A stretch of 64,000 bases of DNA from Candidatus Poribacteria bacterium (GCA_007571305.1 RKRR01000131.1:1-64000), one strand, 5' to 3'. Numbered from the stretch's first letter, positions 9,737 through 19,227 are shown. The notes: generated from the letters alone by a model not told the origin. Translations and numbers: made by a program.

Positions 9737-9775
9737 AATGGTTATCAGTTATCGGTTATCGATAGTCAGTGAAAA
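9737..9775. repeat. Short AT-rich 'TTATCAGTTATCGGTTATC'-type repeat
   Basis: The gap between the two flotillin-like genes contains reiterated TTATC/AGTTATCGG words. Similar words recur at 10757-10790, 25461-25558 and at both ends of 46657-46862, so this looks like one end or remnant of a dispersed repeat family. Boundaries are approximate. Confidence 0.45.
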
Positions 9776-9833
9776 GAGATAGGGGATACACTGAAAATCG
9801 AAAGCCTGTGCAGCAGGCAAACCGACATCTATT

Positions 9834-10739
9834 CTATTGTTGCTCTGTATCAGTGTTCAAATTGCCTTCACGGAACGCATTTGCCAAAGAACGCGGGACC
9901 TGCGCCTCCGCTTCAACGACTTTCGCACGCATCTCTTGGACGTTTGCAGTCATCTCCTGCTTCTGGGCGACCGCCATAGCACGACGCTCTTCTGCCTTCG
10001 CTTGTGCAACGACCAAGTCTGCCTCGGCTTGCTCCGCTTGGAGTTCCGCACCGATATTTTTCCCGACGTTGACATCAGCAATATCAATAGAAAGGATTTC
10101 AAAAGCAGTTCCGGCATCAAGTCCGCGGTCAAGCACCGTTTTCGAGATAATGTCCGGATTTTCAAGCACGTCTTCATAGGTTTCAGAGGCACCGATTGCA
10201 CTGATAATACCTTCACCGACGCGCGCGATGATCGTCTCTTCACCCGCACCGCCGACGAGTCTATTGATATTCGTACGCACCGTAATACGGACGGTAGCTA
10301 TCAATTCAACGCCATCTAAAGCCAGCGCACTGATTTTCGGTGTTGTAATCACCCGCGGGTTAACGCTAACTTGAACTGCTTCAAAGACATCGCGTCCAGC
10401 CAAGTCAATCGCAGCAGAACGTTGAAAATTCAGCTCAATTCTCGCCTTATCTGCGGCGATAAGCGCACTGACGACATTAAGTACATTACCGCCAGCAAGG
10501 TAATGCGCCTCTAATTCGGCAGTCACTACCTTCAAACCAGCTTTATGCGCACTGATTAACCCCTTCACGATAACATTTGGGTTCACCCGTCTGAGACGCA
10601 TCCCGATCAAGTCAAAAATCCGGAGAGGAACTCCCGCTGCTACAGCGGCAATCCAAAGTCCAACGGGAACGAACCAAAAAAACGCAATGATAAATATTAG
10701 GACAACAAGGGCTATTCCCCCTGTAAATAGATCCACCAT
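9834..10739 (-). CDS. floA: Flotillin-like protein FloA (UPF0365/YqfA), paralog 2
   Basis: A 301-residue paralog of the neighbouring flotillin-like protein, with the same architecture: N-terminal membrane hairpin (about residues 8-40), SPFH-like core with [14 protein letters not shown], and a C-terminal Ala/Glu/Gln coiled coil. It is about 40 residues shorter at the C-terminus. It lies between the short NfeD gene (upstream) and FloA paralog 1 (downstream), which is the standard NfeD-FloA pairing but with both partners duplicated. The two paralogs may form mixed oligomers; that is inference. Confidence 0.93.
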   Translation of the reverse strand: MVDLFTGGIALVVLIFIIAFFWFVPVGLWIAAVAAGVPLRIFDLIGMRLRRVNPNVIVKGLISAHKAGLKVVTAELEAHYLAGGNVLNVVSALIAADKARIELNFQRSAAIDLAGRDVFEAVQVSVNPRVITTPKISALALDGVELIATVRITVRTNINRLVGGAGEETIIARVGEGIISAIGASETYEDVLENPDIISKTVLDRGLDAGTAFEILSIDIADVNVGKNIGAELQAEQAEADLVVAQAKAEERRAMAVAQKQEMTANVQEMRAKVVEAEAQVPRSLANAFREGNLNTDTEQQ

Positions 10740-10756
10740 ATCTCTCTCCTACGAAT

Positions 10757-10790
10757 AGTTTTTAGTTTTCAGTTATCGGTTTTCAGATAT
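10757..10790. repeat. Short 'AGTTATCGGTTTTCAG'-type repeat
   Basis: This is a second occurrence of the TTTTCAGTTATCGGTTTTCAG-like words, in the gap just upstream of FloA paralog 2. It is probably the same dispersed family as 9737-9775. Confidence 0.4.
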
Positions 10791-10857
10791 TTGCTGTGGT
10801 ATTCAGTTTCATTCTCACCACAGGGAACTTTAACACCGCCGACAACGAATAACCCTC

Positions 10858-11343
10858 CTACTGTAAACTACGGACGACAACACGACTGCCCTCTACAAAA
10901 ATTACTTCGACCTCGGTATCAGCAGGGACAAATTCACCCTGTGTGACAATATCAACGCGATGTCCACTGATAAGCGCAGCTCCTGCAGGTCGTAGTGGTG
11001 TCAGGGCCTTACCTGACTTCCCAACTAAACTCGCCAATTCCGACGGAGGCGCATGGAATCCCTCTGCTTTATCTTGCGTTGTCCTCAGGATAAAGGCTTT
11101 ACCTGCAGGTGTCGCACGCATGACCGATAGCCCCACAATTGCCAGTGGAATGACTCCTACCAGTGTTGCCCCCGTATAAATCAAAGCCTGCTGGAAGCCA
11201 AATTTCCACCAAGCCGTCCCGATACCGGCTAATATAAGGAGGCACCCTGGGACACCTGCTGCTCCAAAGCCCGGAAGGATGAGCAACTCAATAAATACTA
11301 ACAGAATTCCAATGCCTATCAGGAAGATTAGAAACCACATCAT
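10858..11343 (-). CDS. NfeD-like protein, short form
   Basis: A 161-residue short NfeD protein: two or three transmembrane helices (about residues 3-25, 28-50 and 55-75) followed by a C-terminal OB-fold (about 100-160) with the typical GKSGKALTPLRPAG stretch. The short form lacks the protease domain and is normally paired with a flotillin. The OB domain is thought to bind partners at the membrane. It lies between the long NfeD gene upstream and FloA paralog 2 downstream. A clear AAGGAAAG RBS precedes the start. Confidence 0.9.
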   Translation of the reverse strand: MMWFLIFLIGIGILLVFIELLILPGFGAAGVPGCLLILAGIGTAWWKFGFQQALIYTGATLVGVIPLAIVGLSVMRATPAGKAFILRTTQDKAEGFHAPPSELASLVGKSGKALTPLRPAGAALISGHRVDIVTQGEFVPADTEVEVIFVEGSRVVVRSLQ

Positions 11344-11428
11344 TTTTTCATCTTTCCTTGCGATTAAACGACGTGCGGGCTACCTATCACATGCATTCCT
11401 TTACAGGACATATTAACTGAGCAAACAA

Positions 11429-12961
11429 TTAATCATCCTCAACAGTTTCTACGAAAACCTTAGAGCCTTCAACGCTCACAACCTTGATGTTGCTATCTTG
11501 CGCGATAAAATCGCCGAGGGTGACGACATCCACCCTGTTATTCGCGATTCGAACTGTTCCAGAGGGGCGCAAAGGCGTTAAGGCTGTCCCAACTTTTCCG
11601 AGATACGCCTGAAAATCCTCGGGGCTCGACGAGTGGTATCCGCTCTCAGTATCCATCACTGTTGACAAAGCGAGCCTCCGAAAGAGCTGCGTCTCAGGCA
11701 GGTAAAAGGCAGCGAGGATAACCAGTCCGGCACTCATAATCACAGAGATTGAGAGCCACATAACCGCTGTACGGAATTCATAAGCCTTGTCGAAAACGAA
11801 GAAAATACTTCCTATCATCAACGTAATACCAAGGATTCCAGCGACACCGAACCCGGGGATCACAAAGACCTCCAATGCGATGAGTCCCAGTCCGATGAGG
11901 AAAAGTAGGAATGCCCATTCCGCACCGATTTTCGTCAGCATGTGCCCACCGAAGAAAAGTCCTACACACAGTAAACCGAGGAATCCAGGGATACCGAAAC
12001 CGGGTGTGCGAATCTCTATAAAGATACCGAGGATCCCTAACGAGAGGAGAAGCGAACTGATGAGGGGGTTTGTGATAAAGAAAACGATCCGATCCGCAAG
12101 TGTCGCCTCAACCTCGGTAATACGTGCGTCAGCTAACGTTTTCAGGCGATTGATTTCTGAAACACCAAAATCCTGCTCTCGTAGCGCGATGCCGTCTTCT
12201 GTGAGAGGTAGTTTCGTTCCATCAATCTCAACAATCTCGTATTGTGCCAATAGTTCTGTGAGGGTTTCAGCTTGTGCGTCTGCGAACCCGTATTCTAACG
12301 CTTGTTGCGTGGATAAGGTGAGCAGTTTTCCTTGGGCACAGAGGATTTCCATCTCTTCGCCTTCTTCTTCACGCTCAACGTACTCTTCAGGTAGAAGTTT
12401 AATAATCTGACCATCTGCGAGTTTAACGAGGACAAGTTCTTTGTCTACCATCGCCTCAGCAATATCAGGGTTTCGGTTCTCGCGTTCTGCCGTCGCACGA
12501 ATAGTTCCCTGAATATAAGAGACTGCCTTTTCCCCGACCTCCTGCCCTTGAATATTAACAGGAGCAGAATCACCGATTGTCCCTCCCGAAGTCATAACGA
12601 TCTGATTGCAAGCGATAGAAATCATCGCACCCGCAGATATAGCCTGTCGATTGACAAAAGCGATTGTGGGAACTTGTGTCCGCTGAATAGATCGGATGAT
12701 ATTTACGGCAGAATCTACCCTACCCCCTGGTGTATCCACATCAAAGACAATAGCATCGGCACCCGCCTCCTCTGCTGTCTGAATGCCATCGCTGATGTAG
12801 GTGCCGAGTCCACTTCCGATCTCGTTCCGAATGTCAATCACGTAAACCAAAGCCGTGTCCTGCGCGGACAGATCGCCATTCATGAAGAGAAACCCAATAA
12901 AAAGGAACACATAACCCAGTTTTTTAATTGTCCTTGCCGCTTGGTTAAGTGAGTTGTACAT
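11429..12961 (-). CDS. NfeD long form: membrane-bound ClpP-class serine protease
   Basis: A 510-residue long-form NfeD protein. Residues 1-33 form a signal peptide/anchor. A ClpP-like protease domain follows (about 35-240), with oxyanion segment DTPGGRVDSA (76-85), nucleophile S109 in AISAGAM, and K145 placed to be the general base, as in the Ser-Lys dyad of archaeal 1510-N. Several transmembrane helices span about 300-430, then an OB-fold ends the protein (GKVGTALTPLRPSG). It probably trims membrane proteins in concert with flotillins. First gene of the minus-strand nfeD-nfeD-floA-floA cluster. Confidence 0.92.
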   Translation of the reverse strand: MYNSLNQAARTIKKLGYVFLFIGFLFMNGDLSAQDTALVYVIDIRNEIGSGLGTYISDGIQTAEEAGADAIVFDVDTPGGRVDSAVNIIRSIQRTQVPTIAFVNRQAISAGAMISIACNQIVMTSGGTIGDSAPVNIQGQEVGEKAVSYIQGTIRATAERENRNPDIAEAMVDKELVLVKLADGQIIKLLPEEYVEREEEGEEMEILCAQGKLLTLSTQQALEYGFADAQAETLTELLAQYEIVEIDGTKLPLTEDGIALREQDFGVSEINRLKTLADARITEVEATLADRIVFFITNPLISSLLLSLGILGIFIEIRTPGFGIPGFLGLLCVGLFFGGHMLTKIGAEWAFLLFLIGLGLIALEVFVIPGFGVAGILGITLMIGSIFFVFDKAYEFRTAVMWLSISVIMSAGLVILAAFYLPETQLFRRLALSTVMDTESGYHSSSPEDFQAYLGKVGTALTPLRPSGTVRIANNRVDVVTLGDFIAQDSNIKVVSVEGSKVFVETVEDD

Positions 12962-12984
12962 GGGGAGTGCCTTTCCGTATATCT

Positions 12985-13105
12985 TAGGACTTACGCAGGC
13001 TGTGCTTCTGTAGCATAACCTGTTAGGTTGTGTCAGGGAACCGTGTGTTTTTTCTGGGTTCGCCCGTTCAGAGACCGTGTGATTGTCAGAAGTGCGTAAG
13101 TCCTA
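12985..13105 (+). repeat. Dispersed repeat, family A, copy 2
   Basis: This 121-base element has perfect 13-base terminal inverted repeats (TAGGACTTACGCA / TGCGTAAGTCCTA). It carries the hairpin core at 13013-13033 (arms GCATAACCT and AGGTTGTGT). It lies about 25 bases upstream of the long NfeD gene, inside the 12962-13262 gap. The rest of that gap holds an AT-rich stretch that may contain the nfeD promoter, but I cannot place a convincing one. Confidence 0.85.
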
Positions 13106-13262
13106 TATCTGAGAAAACACCGTAGCAAAACCCTTTCACTTCGGGCTCGGTCTTCGGTGTCAATCAGAAAAGAAAAAATCTTTCTTGTGTAATTGTTTAA
13201 ACGATTGATAACTGATTCAATTATACCCTAAGACACCCACAAACGTCAAGACCGATTGTAAT

Positions 13263-13826
13263 TCAACTCGACGTGAGCTCTTCTTGGATCCATGCATGGA
13301 GGACATGGTTCAGGATAAGATGGACATCCTCAACGGGACCGTAGCGGTCGCTATCCACAACGACGTTCACATCACAAATCGTTGCCAAGGTGCCGCCACC
13401 GAAGCCACTCCATCCGATTGTTCGGCATCCAACCTCTTTCGCGTGTTGCATTGCCCGAAGTACATTCTCTGAATTGCCGCTTGCACTGATACCGATAACG
13501 ACATCGCCCAGGTTCACAAGGTTTTTCAACTGTTCAACGAAAACATCCTCATAAGATACATCGTTTGACCATGCCGTCATTGTCGCGACGTTATCTGTCA
13601 AACTAATGACACGAAAACGGGGCTTACCGGGAATGCTCGTCCCTTTTCCTAAGTCACAGGCAATATGTGATGCTGTAGAAGCACTCCCACCGTTCCCAAT
13701 CACAAAAATTTGCTTTTCGGTGTAATACGCTTCCATGATTACATCTATAGAACGCCGGACATCTGCCAGTGTGAGTCGCTCTAAAGCACCTTGCAAGTGG
13801 GAAATATAACTCTGAATTCTCTCCAT
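13263..13826 (-). CDS. SIS-domain phosphosugar isomerase (GmhA/DiaA-like)
   Basis: A 187-residue single SIS-domain protein with the phosphosugar-binding signature GNGGSAS (about residues 44-50), a GISASGNSENVL loop, and the C-terminal HLILNHVLH helix typical of GmhA-type sedoheptulose-7-phosphate isomerases. DiaA and other SIS proteins look alike, so the substrate is not fixed. It is the last of three minus-strand sugar genes (FGGY kinase, ROK kinase, this gene), which suggests a pathway that phosphorylates and isomerises one sugar. An AGATTGGAAA RBS-like stretch precedes the ATG. Confidence 0.85.
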   Translation of the reverse strand: MERIQSYISHLQGALERLTLADVRRSIDVIMEAYYTEKQIFVIGNGGSASTASHIACDLGKGTSIPGKPRFRVISLTDNVATMTAWSNDVSYEDVFVEQLKNLVNLGDVVIGISASGNSENVLRAMQHAKEVGCRTIGWSGFGGGTLATICDVNVVVDSDRYGPVEDVHLILNHVLHAWIQEELTSS

Positions 13827-13873
13827 TTATTTTTTTCCAATCTAATATAAGTGAAGTAGATGATAAGCAATTT

Positions 13874-14842
13874 TCAGACGACTAATGCAACAGCGGCGAG
13901 GTCTCCCAAGGCATCACCTAATTGGGCAGGCGCGATATTAACCGCTTCCGCGGGACGGGTCATAGCAAACTTTGAAACTGTCTCGCGAATTGGGTCAAGC
14001 AAGAGATCGCCAGCGGCAACTGCGATGGTTCCAAGTAAAACGATGTCCGGGTTCAAAATGTTGACCAAATTTGCGATACCCCAACCCATGTAATATGCTG
14101 TCTCCTGAACAATCTCTAAAGCTAAAGCATCACCCGTGCGTGCTGCGGCGAGTACATGCTCAGACTTAACATCTTCAATACCTCCATCAGCAAGGGTTAA
14201 CATCGCCGATGATGGCTTTTCTTCCTCAAGTTGCTTTTGTATCGCGGCTTTTGCGCGGCGCGCGATAGCAGGACCGGAGCAAAGTGCCTCAAGACATCCT
14301 CGCTTTCCGCAACCACAGTGGGGACCATTCGGCAGAAGTATCTGATGTCCTACCTCACCAGCACTGTCGTTGGCTCCGTGGTAGACCTTGCCGTCGATAA
14401 CAATACCCCCCCCGATTCCTGTGCTCATCGTCATATAGAGGACAGCATTGTAGCCGCGTCCACCGCCGAATCTGAACTCTGCCAGGGCACTGGCATTCGC
14501 ATCGTTCTCAATCGTCACCGGCACCTGAAATTCGGATTCCAGCCTTGCCTTAAGCGGTAGCGCGTCCCATCCGGGTAAATTCGGAGGCGAATAGACAATC
14601 CCGGTCTTTGTATCCAACGGGCCACCGCAACTCACGCCTATTGCTGAAATAGCTTTCTGTTCCAGATCGGCTTGACGAACAACCTCGCGAACCATATCCA
14701 ACAACAAGCCAATCGCGTATTCCGGTCCCTTTTCTGATAGTGTCGGTTTACGTACCTTGCCCAGAATATGTCCAGTCTTATCAGCGACAACAGTAGCGAG
14801 TTTCGTTCCACCGATGTCAATACCTACAATATATTCCTTCAT
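13874..14842 (-). CDS. ROK family sugar kinase (glucokinase-like)
   Basis: A ROK-family kinase or regulator. The ATP-binding DIGGTKLA lies at the N-terminus, the ROK zinc motif CGCGKRGCLE in the middle, and GTGIGGG plus the ENDAN sugar-binding residues are present. There is no N-terminal helix-turn-helix, so it reads as a sugar kinase rather than a repressor. I prefer the ATG at 14842 (MKEYIVGIDIGG), because the longer start at 14875 adds 11 residues unlike the family. It follows the FGGY kinase on the same strand and precedes the SIS gene. A small perfect palindrome (GCGGTTT-G-AAACCGC) lies just upstream. Confidence 0.9.
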   Translation of the reverse strand: MKEYIVGIDIGGTKLATVVADKTGHILGKVRKPTLSEKGPEYAIGLLLDMVREVVRQADLEQKAISAIGVSCGGPLDTKTGIVYSPPNLPGWDALPLKARLESEFQVPVTIENDANASALAEFRFGGGRGYNAVLYMTMSTGIGGGIVIDGKVYHGANDSAGEVGHQILLPNGPHCGCGKRGCLEALCSGPAIARRAKAAIQKQLEEEKPSSAMLTLADGGIEDVKSEHVLAAARTGDALALEIVQETAYYMGWGIANLVNILNPDIVLLGTIAVAAGDLLLDPIRETVSKFAMTRPAEAVNIAPAQLGDALGDLAAVALVV

Positions 14843-14882
14843 CGGTCTATCTTTCTGAGCATAGTGCGGTTTCAAACCGCTA

Positions 14883-16388
14883 TTACAATTGATAATTCAG
14901 GGCGCGCAGTGCTGGATATATCTGTTCGTACGCTTTCAATTTCTCATCGTAACGCTGCGCGTGTTCGGCACGTGGATAATATACGTTCCGCGGCGTGACC
15001 AACTGATCGACCGCCGTTTCGATGGAATCGTATCTACCTATTGCTGTGCCAGAAAGGATGGCAGTGCCGAGACAAACCCCTTCTGAAATATCAAGTGCAA
15101 TCACCTTTTTCCCAAACATATCCGCTTTGAGTTGCAACCATTTTTCAGATTTTGCACCGCCACCGATAGCGCGTACCTCGTTTATCACAACTCCTGCGTC
15201 TTGAAGCATAGCGAGATTCTGTTTAATTTCGTAACTAATACCTTCCAGAATCCCTTTGATGAGTTCGCCTTTCGTCGTCGAAAGCGTCAGCCCGACAATT
15301 GCTCCCTTCGATTCCAGATCGAGATAAGGAGTTCCCGAACCTGTGAGATGTGGTAGCACCATAGCTGTCCCTGGAGAATCAGGAAGCTCCTCCATCAGTA
15401 CATCGTAGACATCGCGTCCTTCTGCGTCTGCTTGTGCGACCTCTGCTTGTGCGAGCGTATCTCTAAACCACCGCAGCACAACGCCGCCACTGGATACAAA
15501 CCCCAATGTAACATATAAACCATCAACAACATGCGGATAACAGGCGAAATTCCCATCTATCATGTCTTGGTTAATGACGGGTTCTGTGAAAGCAGGTGCG
15601 ATACATTCAACAGTACCGGTTGCGTCCATTACCTCACCGCTCCGAATAATACCGGCACCTAAGGCACCACACGGTTGATCATGTCCACCTGTAACGCATA
15701 CCACGTCTTGGGGTAGACCGAGCTCATCTGCGACCTTCCTGCTAACCTCACCTATCGGCGTGCCAGATGGCGCGGTGTCTGGCAAAAGTGCCGCATCTAC
15801 ATCTCCCAAACCCAGCATTTTTTCTGACCAGGCCTTGGTGATGATATCAAACGCCATCGTGCGTGCAGCGAGAGAGTAGTCCACTACGGGCGGGACACCG
15901 AGTTTGAAATAGACGAAATCCTCAAAGCCGAGAAATTTCCATACCTGTCCATACAGGTCAGATTGATTCTGCTGCATCCAGATGAGCTTCGCCAGGGTAT
16001 GAATGTCGCTCATCGGCATCCCGGTGATTTGCATCACCTCTAAAGGCGTTATCTGTTGCTTCAACACATCACAGATGCCGGTTGTTCGAGCATCGAAAGT
16101 GGTAATCGCGTTTGCTAAAACCTGCCCATCTACGGACACTGGGGTTACCGCTTCACCTTGTGAAGCGACACTGATGGCTTCAATCGGATCGGATTTCGTT
16201 TGTGATGCAACCTGCTGAATACCGGCCGCTATGTTTTCCCAGACGACATTCGCGTCCAGTTCCGACCAGCCGGGTTGCGGGTGGATCAACGGATACTCGC
16301 CGTATGCCTCTGCGAGAGTTGCTCCGTCTTCACGAAAGGCGATAACCTTACAGCCCGTTGTTCCAACATCTATACCCAAAAGACTCAT
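14883..16388 (-). CDS. xylB: FGGY family carbohydrate kinase (xylulokinase-like)
   Basis: A two-domain FGGY sugar kinase of about 501 residues from the preferred ATG at 16388 (MSLLGIDVGTTGCK), which has an AGGAAG-type RBS. The N-terminal phosphate loop GIDVGTTGCK, the central VTGGHDQPCGALG, and the C-terminal AIGGGAKSEKWLQLKADMFG and LGTAIL segments are all family hallmarks. The overall pattern is closest to xylulokinases, though other pentulose or hexulose substrates are possible. First gene in the sugar cluster with the ROK kinase and the SIS isomerase. No transporter or isomerase of the XylA type is next to it. Confidence 0.85.
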   Translation of the reverse strand: MSLLGIDVGTTGCKVIAFREDGATLAEAYGEYPLIHPQPGWSELDANVVWENIAAGIQQVASQTKSDPIEAISVASQGEAVTPVSVDGQVLANAITTFDARTTGICDVLKQQITPLEVMQITGMPMSDIHTLAKLIWMQQNQSDLYGQVWKFLGFEDFVYFKLGVPPVVDYSLAARTMAFDIITKAWSEKMLGLGDVDAALLPDTAPSGTPIGEVSRKVADELGLPQDVVCVTGGHDQPCGALGAGIIRSGEVMDATGTVECIAPAFTEPVINQDMIDGNFACYPHVVDGLYVTLGFVSSGGVVLRWFRDTLAQAEVAQADAEGRDVYDVLMEELPDSPGTAMVLPHLTGSGTPYLDLESKGAIVGLTLSTTKGELIKGILEGISYEIKQNLAMLQDAGVVINEVRAIGGGAKSEKWLQLKADMFGKKVIALDISEGVCLGTAILSGTAIGRYDSIETAVDQLVTPRNVYYPRAEHAQRYDEKLKAYEQIYPALRALNYQL

Positions 16389-17044
16389 TGCTTCCTTTTC
16401 TCCTTGATACGGGATGCAACTATCATATAATTGATTGCACATTAAATCAAGAATTTGTTTTTCCGAATTGCGGATTTTTCGGTTTCTGTGTATCCAGGGG
16501 TCATTTTTTGAGCATTGAGTCTCCTTGCTTATCGTCTGAATCAGGATTTACAGGATTATGAAGCCTTCTTGATTAAAAACTATCCTTTATAGGATTGCCC
16601 AAATATTTTATTAAACTTCATTTTACAGAAAACTGAGAGATTCCGAATTCTCGTTAAAGAAAAACTTGGCTTTTCCCAACTATCAGGTCCCATAGTACAG
16701 CAAGTAGTTGACAACCTACCTTCTAAGCGTGTACAATTCAACGTATAGGTAAGTCTTTGCTTCGCTGAAGTTCATGAAAGTTCAATGAGGGTTGATCTCC
16801 GAGAGTTTCAGCAAGTCAGCGATTTACCCTTGCTTTTCTAAAAACTAAACTTTTTCAAACTCACGTTATAATACTTCATTTTCTCTTCTGCAGATTTTTT
16901 GTGAAAGGCAACTTTTTTGATATGTAGAAAGGTTAGTTTCAGAGTATCAACTGTCTTTTTTCGGTTTTTCCGGTTTTATCCTACAATTTTGGGGACGCGC
17001 CTCCTAGGCGGACATACGCAAACGGTTATAGCAAGGGTTTTTAT
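16389..17044. other. AT-rich intergenic gap (656 bases) upstream of the nuclease gene
   Basis: No gene is visible here. The only clear signal is a plus-strand sigma70-like promoter at 16708-16737 (TTGACA, 18-base spacer, TACAAT), about 300 bases ahead of the nuclease gene. A TATAAT at 16867-16872 lacks a good -35. The shared word TCAAACTCACGTTA (around 16856) also occurs just before hsdR (around 41478). Confidence 0.5.
16708..16737 (+). promoter_or_regulatory. Putative sigma70-type promoter
   Basis: The -35 is TTGACA at 16708-16713 and the -10 is TACAAT at 16732-16737, with an 18-base spacer. It could drive the nuclease gene at 17045 with a long leader, or an unrecognised small transcript. 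Confidence 0.4.
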
Positions 17045-17842
17045 ATGAGAAAAATACTATCGACGGGCTCATTTCTGGTATTTGGTTTATTCGGGCTGTA
17101 TTACATATTTGCATTTTTCGGTGTCCCGCCCGATGCCCCGACTTCTGAGACACATCTTGATAAAGCACCTTCTGAGGTAGGTATTGTTATAGCTCAAACA
17201 GTCTCGACACCGCCGGGGTCCTACCCTGTTGAAGATTTCTCTGGGGACATCGCCTATAAAGTCATCCGTGTTATTGATGGCGACACCGTCAATATCGACT
17301 ACAACGGTAATGCCACGAACGTTCGACTGATTGGCGTTAATACACCGGAAACGGTGCATCCGAGCAAATCTGTCGAGGCGTATGGCAAAGAGGCATCCAA
17401 TTTTATCAAGAATCTGCTACAGGGTGAATCTGTCTATCTGCGGTTTGATACGGATCGGAGGGATAACTTCGACAGACTGATGGCGTATCTGTACCGGGCT
17501 CCGGACGGACTTTTTGTGAATTTAGAGATTGTGCGTCAGGGATATGGGCACGTCTATACGGAAGCCCCTTTTAAGCATCTGGAGTTGTTCCGATATTATG
17601 AAAATCGGGCGCGGACTGCTGGAAAAGGTGTCTATGGATCGTCTCAGCCGAATGGAGAGGCAGGAGAAATATCGCCTGCGACGGAATCAGATGGGACAGA
17701 TAAAATTTTTGTTACACGCACTGGGAAAAAGTATCATCGCGAAGGATGCAGCTCGTTGAGTAGGAGCAAGCTCCCAATTTCATTGGAAGAAGCGAAGAAA
17801 CGGAATTTTGTACCCTGTGGTCGATGTAATCCGCCGCGGTAG
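17045..17842 (+). CDS. Thermonuclease (SNase-like) family protein, exported
   Basis: A 265-residue secreted or membrane-anchored nuclease. The N-terminal hydrophobic segment (about residues 7-25) is a signal anchor. The SNase domain (about 70-200) has the metal site and catalytic pattern VIDGDTV...VRLIGVNTPE, then YGKEA and RFDTDRRDNFDRLMAYLY. The last 40 residues hold a small Cys/His motif (HREGC...CGRC), an Ada-like metal-binding tail often appended to such nucleases. It probably degrades extracellular nucleic acid. It stands alone between a long AT-rich upstream gap and a repeat-bearing downstream gap. Confidence 0.93.
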   Translation: MRKILSTGSFLVFGLFGLYYIFAFFGVPPDAPTSETHLDKAPSEVGIVIAQTVSTPPGSYPVEDFSGDIAYKVIRVIDGDTVNIDYNGNATNVRLIGVNTPETVHPSKSVEAYGKEASNFIKNLLQGESVYLRFDTDRRDNFDRLMAYLYRAPDGLFVNLEIVRQGYGHVYTEAPFKHLELFRYYENRARTAGKGVYGSSQPNGEAGEISPATESDGTDKIFVTRTGKKYHREGCSSLSRSKLPISLEEAKKRNFVPCGRCNPPR

Positions 17843-18171
17843 TAAGGTTTAGGTGTCCGATCAGAGGTTTGCGGTGTCGGAAACTATGTAGGACTATGAG
17901 GACGAGTTAACATCGTCAGATGAAATACCTGTCTCAACCTTTTGTGAGCGACTTCGGGTAGCCACTCCGTTTTAGCGGAATGTGGACAGGTCATGAGGGC
18001 CCCCTCGCTTTCAGCTGTTTTTTCTCCTATGCTTATTGGCACTGGCACGCATTTTCCTGAGTTTCTACTATTGGATTTCGTGTTGACCGTAACTTAGATA
18101 AAAAAAGTAAAGGCCGACCCTAAACCGTCCCTTACTTATGCTAAGTGATGTTGGTTACTTAGATAATGTTG

Positions 18172-18300
18172 ATTATAGTAAAATCCGGAAATGAGTTCAC
18201 ACTTGTAGCAGAGCCTGTTAGGCGGTGCCAGTCATAACAGATAACTCCATAGTTCGCACTACGATATGAGTGTCCAAGTAATTACGGAATCTACTATAAT
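18172..18300 (+). repeat. Dispersed repeat, family C
   Basis: This 129-base element has 19-base terminal inverted repeats matching at 16 positions (left end ATTATAGTAAAATCCGGAA). The hairpin core at 18208-18228 has arms GCAGAGCCT and AGGCGGTGC around GTT. Its right end touches the stop codon of the TonB-like gene. The rest of the 17843-18171 gap holds nothing I recognise. Its ends resemble the IS630 ends at 57221 and 58127. Confidence 0.75.
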
Positions 18301-19175
18301 TAATTCGTCAACTCGAAAATAATCGGGAGTTCAAGCCGCAGACTGTTCCCCTCTTGTCCCTCAGGGAAAGGGGGATAAGGTACAGCGTTTTGGACGGCAG
18401 CGATCGCCGCATTGTCCAATGCCTTTGAGCCAGAAGAATCTGTGACCCTTGGGTTCCGAATCGTGCCATCTTTGAAAAGCGTAAATCGGACGGTTGTGCT
18501 GGAATCGTCTTCTAAATTCCGAACACGGGGCGGAAACCGTTGAACCTGTTTGATTCGGTCCCGAACCGCTTTTAAGAATTCGTTAAACGACTGCTTCGCA
18601 TCGCCTAAGTTGACAGAGGCGAGTTCAAGATTGCCCGCATCATTGAATTCCGTTTGTGCAAGGCTTGTTCCCATATCCATTCTTGCGACTAAGCTTGTGC
18701 TCTCAAACTTTGGCACTTCAAACTTCGGCATCATTGTAACAATATTTGCCTGTTGTCGAGTTGCTCTGAACAGATTTTTGCCGATCCCTATTGTGCTCGG
18801 TGCCATGATGGGGCGTGTCGAAACGTCGCTCGCCGGTAACGTGAATCGTGCGTTGCCCACCGGAATTTTAGCACTCGTCGTAACAGCCTGTCCCTTGGGG
18901 GATCGGATCTTAGAGAACTTCGGTTTTTTGGGTTGTCGCTTTGTACGAGGCGGTGTACGGCGTTTCGCTTGTGGTTTCTCGGCTTCCAGAACGACACTCT
19001 CTACTTTATCAGCGTTCATCTCCAACACGGTTTTCCGAACAAAGTAGATAGCCCCAACAATAATCCCGACTACATGCAGTCCGATTGCGAAACTACTTGC
19101 GATTCGAATTGCTTTCTTTTTTCGTTGTTGGGCGGCTTCTCGGTGCTGCCGTTGAACATCGGTAATCGTCCTCAT
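18300..19175 (-). CDS. TonB-family energy transducer protein
   Basis: A TonB-like protein of about 291 residues from the preferred ATG at 19175, which has a GGGAGAAG RBS. It has a cytoplasmic basic N-terminus, a single transmembrane helix (about residues 22-44), a proline/lysine/arginine-rich periplasmic linker, and a C-terminal TonB domain (about 200-290). The C-terminal domain shows FKDGTIRNPRV and DNAAIAAVQNA-YPPFP, the standard TonB_C pattern. It should pass energy to outer-membrane receptors; a TonB-dependent receptor lies 2.3 kb upstream on the same strand. No exbB/exbD genes are in the window. Confidence 0.88.
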   Translation of the reverse strand: MRTITDVQRQHREAAQQRKKKAIRIASSFAIGLHVVGIIVGAIYFVRKTVLEMNADKVESVVLEAEKPQAKRRTPPRTKRQPKKPKFSKIRSPKGQAVTTSAKIPVGNARFTLPASDVSTRPIMAPSTIGIGKNLFRATRQQANIVTMMPKFEVPKFESTSLVARMDMGTSLAQTEFNDAGNLELASVNLGDAKQSFNEFLKAVRDRIKQVQRFPPRVRNLEDDSSTTVRFTLFKDGTIRNPRVTDSSGSKALDNAAIAAVQNAVPYPPFPEGQEGNSLRLELPIIFELTN

Positions 19176-19227
19176 ATTTTCTTCTCCCATTTCCTTCTAG
19201 CACTTTGTGAATGTGCCATATCAATCA

